Below are positions 57,877 through 64,000 of a stretch of 64,000 nt of DNA, in pieces. The stretch comes from Evernia prunastri. Taxonomy: Eukaryota > Ascomycota > Lecanoromycetes > Lecanorales > Parmeliaceae. Below the pieces are notes generated by a model. That model saw nothing but the letters and a program-made list of their open reading frames with translations. It did no database searches and was not told the origin of the DNA. The stretch spans positions 62,001 through 126,000 of the forward strand of contig NKYR01000068.1 in NCBI GenBank assembly GCA_003184365.1, in the 5' to 3' direction. Each line of letters starts with the position of its first letter. Positions within the stretch are counted from its first letter, which is position 1. The translations under genes were made by a program, and so were the position numbers.

Positions 57877-59438
57877 TCACGAAGGTCTCGCTATGCTAAC
57901 ATCCAACCTCCCAATTCCCCAAGCTGTTGCAAAAACCGTCATGATACCCGCGAATATGGTAAGCGGCTTTCGATAAGCTGCGATGAAAGGGTAATCGTAT
58001 GTGACAATCAAATAATTGACCCGAGCCTCGTCAACCACATTCATAGCCGTCAGCTTGAGCGTTGTCCGGCCTAATGTGTCCATGAAAGTCTTGTGCGACG
58101 ACATCTCGCTGGCTACAATGGGGATCGGGCTCTCGTATAATACGTTTCTAGGAGAAAAGTCAATACCATCATCATGCGGAGAGCTCTATAAGGACTCACG
58201 TAGCCCCTTCAGGTAATATGACTCTCAGGTCAACCTTCTCGTACGATACTCCCTCGCCCATTTTTGGACCTTCCAAAAAGGGAACTCTCAGCACGTAACC
58301 GTCCCCTTCCTTCAACTTCCTCAAGAAGCTTTTCAGATTAGCATCCCAGCCAACTTTAAAGCTGTATTTCCAACCTCCAAATACGGGGTATCGTGGTTTG
58401 AGCTCGAGGTTCGCCTCGCGAATATTGCTCCGGAAGCGGCTCGTCGAGACATTTCCGATGTCATCGGTGAAGTAAGGGTTCAAACTTCCCACTTGAAGTG
58501 GAATTGTGAGAGTTCTCAGTGCGCTTGTGGGTGGATTATAGTGCTGCGTGCGTGCCCATTCGACTCTCGAGAAATGCCCAGCAAGATGAGCGCCCTTGTT
58601 CGTAAGCCAATACCGCTCCTCCGTCGCTAGATTCCCACCCCATTGGCTGATCTCGATGTCCCTCTCAAGGAGCGTAGCGTGAGTGATGGGTTTGGTAAAC
58701 TCATACCGCACGCTGGCTTCTTGCTCCACGCCAGCTGGAGTCTTTTCGAAAGGCCCATAGGTGAAGGTCTTTCCCTCACGTAAAGGCTCAGCCGTGTAGT
58801 CTGGAACATCAGCTGTGGAGAACTTGATCTTCGTTTTTTGCTTTTCCGTTAGATAAGCAGAGGGCCAGTAGGTCGAAAAGGTATAATGGAGGTATTGCCT
58901 GTCCTGTTGATTGATGGTGGCTGGAAGAGGAGCGAGGGCGGAGAGGACGTGGTAGCTTATGGAAAGAGTCTGTTGGGCAGAGGGCGCGAGAGGAGTAGAC
59001 AAAATGACGCGGTAGAATTGGGTTGGACTGGACGGCTGGCATCAGCTTCAGTTGAAAAGGATCAGTTGCACAACAAGACACTAACCTGTATGGATCATAT
59101 TCTACGACTTCACTGCGGAAAGCAGGCTTTTCGGGATCTTTTTTGTCTCTAACCTCGAGCCCTCCCACATTGCCGATTGCTTCTGCTTTGAAAGGTATGT
59201 AGTACGTGTCTTGCTCTTTCGCGTCTATATTCTCAATGACGACGTTGATGGTCTCCCTCACGTAACCCTTTTCGAGATTGATGTTCCGCAGTAGATTGGC
59301 ATTCTTGAAGGTTTGTGGAGGCTTGAAGGTGTCAGGGAGGATCTGATGTGAGGAAAGAGGTGTTGATATGTTCGAATCGGCTGCGGTAGTGGTAAACATG
59401 GAATACAGGCAAGCTGCAAAGAGCGTTAAAGACCTCAT
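57877..59438 (-). CDS. OST1: Oligosaccharyltransferase subunit OST1 (ribophorin I)
   Basis: Three exons on the minus strand: 59438-59086, 59027-58200 and 58147-57877, with introns of 58 and 52 nt, giving 483 residues. A cleavable signal peptide (MRSLTLFAACLYSMFTTTAA) is followed by two luminal ribophorin-type beta domains. Diagnostic stretches are VRETINVVIENIDAKEQDTYY, PFKAEAIGNVGGLEVRD, the mid-region ISQWGGNLATEERYWLTNKG and SRFRSNIREANLELKPRYP. One C-terminal transmembrane helix (about KPLTIFAGIMTVFATAWGIG) closes the protein with a short tail. The subunit belongs to the ER oligosaccharyltransferase that transfers Glc3Man9GlcNAc2 to Asn-X-Ser/Thr. It shares a 218-bp divergent promoter with the pseudouridine enzyme. 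Confidence 0.95.
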
Positions 59439-59656
59439 GATCGAATAGTCACCGTACCATTCGCCCAGAGACGACGCTTGGGACTTAAGATGGATGTTAA
59501 TGGAGGCCAGTCGTGTCCTTTTTGCGGTAGTAGCATTCAGCCCTACGGGTACAGATCGGAGTTCGGGAAACGCCGTTCTCTTCCCAAACAGACAGGCACG
59601 AGGGATCAGGTTTAATAAACTTGCATAATAAAATTGATTCTTAAACAGACGAGTTC
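59439..59656. promoter_or_regulatory. Divergent promoter of OST1 and the pseudouridine enzyme
   Basis: Only 218 bp separate the two start codons, so both promoters must lie here. No motif is named; the right part contains a TAATAAA-type AT run. Confidence 0.5.
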
Positions 59657-62325
59657 ATGAGTCAATATATTCTGTGTCGGACGGCGACTGTCCTCTCGTT
59701 TGTCTCACGCCATCAGAGCGTCTGGTCTGCGACCATAAAGGTAGTATCTCAAACTCGCCGTCACCGTCATTGTTTGATTCATCGAGGGAACCCTTTCATC
59801 AAAGTTTCTGAGGAAGTCAGAGAAGCCGTCGAAGCCCAGAAACCGGTGGTAGCTCTCGAGTCTACAATTTATACACATGGTGGGTAAGCTAGACGTAAAG
59901 CTGTTCCACGTAAGACCTAACTCAACGACGAGGCTTCCCATACCCCGAGAATGTCTCTTTAGCATCCCATCTGGAATCGGTCGTGCGCGTCAATGGAGGA
60001 ATCCCAGCTACAGTTGGCGTTTTAAAAGGTGTTGCTCGTGTCGGGCTTGAGGCAGAGGAAATCACCGACCTTGCGGCGTCAGCGGGCGACCCTAACACAA
60101 AGAAGATCTCTAGAAGAGATCTCGGTTTCATATGTGGACTGGTAATATTCCTGATCCATTTTCATCAGTGCGATACTTCCGTGAGGTCCCATACTTATTA
60201 CATGATTCCCAGGGATTCGCTGGTCAAATGCTAAATGGAGGCACTACCGTGTCTGGTACGATGGTCCTTGCGCACTTAGCTGGAATCAAAGTCTTCGCCA
60301 CGGGCGGCCTTGGTGGTGTGCATAGTGGTGGTGAGAATTCCATGGACATCAGCGCAGACCTTACCGAGCTAGGCCGTACCAGGATGGCCCTGGTAAGCAG
60401 TGGCTGTAAAAGCTTTCTAGACATACCGCGGACGCTGGAATATCTCGAAACCCAAGGAGTCTGTGTAGCCACTTTTGCAGATGGTCGTGATGGAGAAGTT
60501 GATTTTCCGGCATTTTGGACAAGGGACAGCGGCAGCCAAAGTCCGCTAACAATCCAAACCGAGAAAGAAGCAGCAGTTATCATGTGTGAGTGGATACGTC
60601 TCGTCTTGATTCCCTCGTACTTAGGTCTATTTGAAGGTGCAGCTCTGACTCGATTTAATCTCTAGATGCGCAGCAAGGATTGCCTCTCACCTCTGGTGTT
60701 CTCCTTGCGAATCCAATTCCTGCGGAATATTCGATCGTAAAGAGCGAGATGGATACGGTCATTGCCCAAGCGCTCCGAGATGCATGGGAATCTAGGGCGG
60801 TGGGTAGCGGAAACACCCCTTTCGTCCTAAAGCGAATTCGCGAAATCACGAATGGAATGTCAGTCACAGCGAACAAGGCCCTGGTGGAGGCGAACGTTGC
60901 TCGTGGCACCAAAGTAGCAGTTCATCTAGCGAATCTGGAACAGAGAAGACAGGATTGGTGAGAGCATAGCCATGACGCGGTAAAGACCTCCAGCTAAGAG
61001 CGGGACTCGTCAGGACTACTAGAGCTCCCGCAAATAACATTGGGGATAGCCAGTTGACCGATGCTCCTACTAAAGAGGCTGTACAATCGCTGGAGAAATC
61101 TTCCTCCTCCATTAGCACAGCGTTACCGCCAACCAATACAGCGGACGTCATTGTTGCTGGTAGCTTGGCAATAGATCTGTCTTGTGACTACATCCGGCCA
61201 CCTACCGAAAACCTGTCAAGCCAGCCACATCTCCATACGTCCAACCCAGCATCGATCACTCAAACCTTGGGTGGCGTCGGCCAAAACGTCGCAACTGCAC
61301 TACATTATCTTGGGTCTTCACTACGGCTCTGTAGCAGCGTGGCAGACGACGTTGCCGGTTCCACTGCCATCAAGCTCTTGGCTGAACGAGGTTTACAGAC
61401 CACTGGAATCCAGCTGAGGGGCCCAGCATCCCACACGGCGCAGTATGTCGCAATCAACAATGCGCAGAAGCGCATGGTGCTAGCAATGGCAGATATGAAC
61501 ATATTAGAAGATACAAGCGGAGATTTCAATTCCTTCTGGAAACCTCACTTTGACGCTTGCAAGCCGAAATGGCTTGTACTTGATGCAAACTGGCACTCCG
61601 ACACGCTTCAAAAATGGCTCGACACTGCTAAAGCTTCGGGAGCAAATGTTGCATTTGAGCCAGTCTCTGCAGCAAAGTCAAAGAGAGCATTTCTAGCGAG
61701 ATCCCACCGCGATGCTAACCTGGCAGCGATACCGAATCATTCAATCAGTCTGGCTACACCCAATGCCATAGAACTGTCCTCAATGCACGATGCTGCGAGC
61801 GACGCTGGCCTTTTCGATCGAGAAGACTGGTGGCGCGTAATCGATTCCATAGGATTATCGAGTTCTGGATCACGAGACAAGCTTGTGTCTGTGACGAATA
61901 ACCTTTTGGTGGATCAAGGCACGCCACAGCAAAGCATTCGCTTACTGCCGTTCATTCCTTGCATCTTGACTACACTGGGTGAGCATGGAGTCCTCATGAC
62001 CCGGCTTCTTCGGCCAGGAGACGATTGCTTGAACTTGCCGGATGCTGCATCTTATGTTCTCTCTCGTGCGACTGATGGCAACAATGTTGTCGGTGGAGTC
62101 TACATGCGGCTATTCCCACCTGTAGAGACTGTGTCAAACGATAAGGTTGTTAGTGTCAATGGTGTCGGTGACACTTTTCTAGGTGTGCTCATGGCTGGTC
62201 TTACAAAAAAGAAGCCTAGAAATATTATCGATTTAGTTGATATCGCGCAAAAAGGGAGTGTGATGACCTTGAAAAGCAAGGAAGCCGTCAGCCCGCAACT
62301 CTCGAGCCTACAAAATCTTCTCTAG
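59657..62325 (+). CDS. Bifunctional pseudouridine-5'-phosphate glycosidase and PfkB kinase
   Basis: Five exons: 59657-59879, 59933-60141, 60213-60585, 60666-60957 and 61014-62325, giving 802 residues; the last splice (acceptor GTCAG at 61013) was chosen by frame. The first 43 residues lack Asp and Glu and are Arg-, Ser- and His-rich, like a mitochondrial presequence (inference). The PsuG-type glycosidase (about 50-335) shows ESTIYTHG, FPYPEN, the GTTVSGTM block, FATGGLGGVHSG, DISADL (metal-binding Asp) and GCKSFLD with the probable Schiff-base Lys. The PfkB kinase (about 370-802) has AGSLAIDL, GGVGQNVA and the C-terminal VNGVGDTF. Together they phosphorylate pseudouridine and split the phosphate to uracil and ribose 5-phosphate. 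The fusion is usual in fungi; bacteria use separate psuK and psuG. Confidence 0.93.
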
Positions 62326-62382
62326 AGGTTGAGTACGACAACGATTTCGATGCAAACGTTGATGGCATCTTTGTTCAGATCA

Positions 62383-63704
62383 TTACCAGCTACTTATGAG
62401 CTCATTACTTCTTATGCTGCTTTCATCAACAACCTTCCTAGCTCCAGCGCCATCGACTACAGGCAAGCGACCCTGTCCCTTTCCACCTAATGCCATCTTT
62501 GGATCTAGTAGTCCAATCTGAACGAGCACACTTGCCTGATCCCAATATATGTGCTCATGAAACAACTTACCTCCTCGGATACACACGATTACCACGAGAG
62601 CAACCTCGACGTGCTTGTCCGTGGGATCCACGTCTGGTAAAAGCCACTAGCACATTCCGGAATCAGCACCGCCAGCTGGAGAGAAGAATTCGATTGATAA
62701 GGAGTTTTTGGGGGGGGTTAAAGAAGGTCTCGCGACTCGAGAAAGCAGTCTTGAACAGGAAGGATCCGGAAATGTGGCTTACTGGCATTACTAGGGTGTG
62801 ATCGAAAGACATGTACATTTCGTCAACGACACGATCTGTGCCAACAGTTCGCGACAGGAGCTTCATCTTCAATGAAGGTGGATTTCCAGGGATGAAGTAA
62901 TCGCGATAAAACCTATGGAGGTCGTCATACCCGATGCCGCCTGTCATTGTGGGGATGTGATTGACGTAAGGCTGAGCAACCATTGTCGACATTGTTGCAT
63001 CTGCAGATTTGGTGACAAATTCCACTACCACGAGATCACCAGTCAGCTGTTTTATAACAAAATTTCTCTAAATAAGAAGACTCACGTGCCAAATGGTTGT
63101 CCCAAATCTTCTCAAGATCAACTTCAATCTCAAATGCCTTTCTCAAGGTCGCTAACGATCTCGACCATGCTAGGCTCGCAGATACCTTGTCAAACTGATT
63201 AACATTCTCTTCTGCGAATCCTGCCTCCACACCTGAATATGAGTAGCAGTGACAATTCGGCATCTCGCTTGGTGAACCAGCGAAATGGATGGTAACGTTA
63301 AGACTCATAGGGAACCGAGCACCAGGTGTAGGGACCAGTCCAGGATAGTATGCTATCAAGGCGCACAATTTCGGCAGTGGCTTCACAATAACATCGAGGG
63401 CTACCGATGCCGCTTCTCCATAAGCTGCGGAGAAATGAGTCATTAGCTACTAGCTGCAATCGCTACTGAAACGCATAAGAGCAAGCAGACCTACTATCGC
63501 GAACTTCTCGCCAAGTTCAAGCGGATCAGCAAGATGCTGAATGGAACGGACATAGTCTGTTCGCGAACCAGTGAAGGGCAGATAGGAAACTTGAAAGCCT
63601 TCAGCTCTCCAGTTCTGGATGGTGACTTCGTCGAAGTTATCGCTTTCGGCGGTGATGACCACCTTGGATTGGGCTTCACTACTATCGCTCCACGAAAATC
63701 TCAT
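62383..63704 (-). CDS. Dienelactone-hydrolase/SnoaL-like fungal protein
   Basis: Four exons on the minus strand: 63704-63491, 63424-63086, 63024-62783 and 62646-62383, with introns of 66, 61 and 136 nt, giving 352 residues. The first intron has an uncommon donor (GTCTGC), but the acceptor CTCCGCAG and the family-like join FAIV/AYGEAASVAL support it. The N-terminal half is an alpha/beta-hydrolase-like fold in which the usual Cys/Ser nucleophile elbow is replaced by a YGEAASV stretch, so catalysis is doubtful. The C-terminal half (VNHIPTMTGG, FYRDYFIPGNPP, KLFHEHIYWDQASVL) resembles SnoaL-like/NTF2 folds. Annotated homologues are often called carboxymethylenebutenolidase; function is unproved. 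It converges on the pseudouridine gene with only 57 bp between stop codons. Confidence 0.82.
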
Positions 63705-63824
63705 GATGCTTTTGCGGTTGGGTTGATGCTCGAGTCAAATGCAAATGCACGGCGGTTGTTTGGTGGGGTTGCGCGGGGAGAGGGCAATGGTCCAACGTCA
63801 TCGAGGCTCAAATGCTTGGACTCA

Positions 63825-63951
63825 TAGTCTCAGTAATTCAGACTCTACCGGGGTGCCCATGCCTGCCCTACACTCGTGCCTCGCTTCGGGGGCCAATCAT
63901 ATCGTAAGCTCATTACGGCATGCCCCTTGCGGTGGGGCCAAGCTGAGACTA
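63825..63951. repeat. Short foldback (MITE-like) repeat, copy 2
   Basis: 127 bp with perfect 9-bp terminal inverted repeats, TAGTCTCAG at the left and CTGAGACTA at the right. The interior shares AGTAATTCAGACT, TGCCTCGCTTCGGGGGCCAA and AAGCTCATTACGGCAT with copy 1 at 22284, in the same orientation. It lies 121 bp upstream of the ATG of the gene at 63704. No coding capacity. Confidence 0.78.
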
Positions 63952-64000
63952 TTAGACTCAATTTCTCACACCGACAATGAATCTATCTGCGCTGGATCAC

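Overview
The window reads as nuclear DNA of a filamentous ascomycete (Pezizomycotina, possibly Dothideomycetes). The evidence is many short GT-AG introns (about 42-140 nt, with CTAAC/CTGAC-type branch sites), fungus-specific families (VTC4 polyphosphate polymerase, a fungal rhodopsin-domain membrane protein, a HAD/terpene-cyclase fusion, a GPI-anchored Ser/Thr/Val-rich wall protein, a fused pseudouridine glycosidase/kinase), and an AT-rich block whose retroelement is riddled with C-to-T/G-to-A-type damage, as left by repeat-induced point mutation (RIP). The class is an inference; no rRNA or other marker is present. Exon boundaries were worked out by eye from splice signals and frame; every multi-exon model given with exon coordinates closes as a whole number of codons.

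Layout. (1) 1-3.9 kb: the 3' part of a large ankyrin-repeat gene cut by the left edge. (2) 3.9-19.5 kb: gene-poor accessory DNA with four spliced genes: a small multi-pass membrane protein, an alpha/beta hydrolase, a rhodopsin-domain protein, and a STAND-type N-terminal domain joined to WW-like and EH/EF-hand domains. (3) 19.5-33.4 kb: an intact LINE-ORF1/Gag-like zinc-knuckle ORF, a HAD-type terpene cyclase with both DDxxE and DLDTT motifs, a small conserved fungal gene with a probable GC-AG intron, a repetitive GPI-anchored wall protein, and a microsatellite. (4) About 33.9-44.4 kb: an AT-rich island formed by a RIP-degraded Ty3/Gypsy element. Two unmutated short LTR-like insertions lie inside it, and a third lies in the repeat DNA beside it; each has a perfect 5-bp target-site duplication. 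A broken ~300-bp direct repeat follows. (5) 44.4-46.2 kb: a TPR/coiled-coil gene isolated between AT-rich tracts. (6) 48.6-63.7 kb: a compact housekeeping block with FPR4 (nuclear FKBP), REV1, VTC4, OST1, the pseudouridine glycosidase-kinase and a dienelactone-hydrolase/SnoaL-like gene, in alternating divergent and convergent pairs.

The window therefore crosses from TE-rich accessory chromatin (left) into conserved core chromatin (right). The housekeeping genes cover ribosomal/nucleolar chromatin (FPR4), translesion synthesis (REV1), vacuolar polyphosphate (VTC4), ER N-glycosylation (OST1) and RNA nucleoside catabolism (pseudouridine enzyme); apart from shared promoters they are not an obvious pathway. 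The strongest candidate for unusual biochemistry is the HAD-terpene cyclase fusion at 23.97-25.61 kb. The most informative structure is the dated series of insertions inside the RIP island. A short foldback repeat occurs twice, at 22.28 and 63.83 kb.
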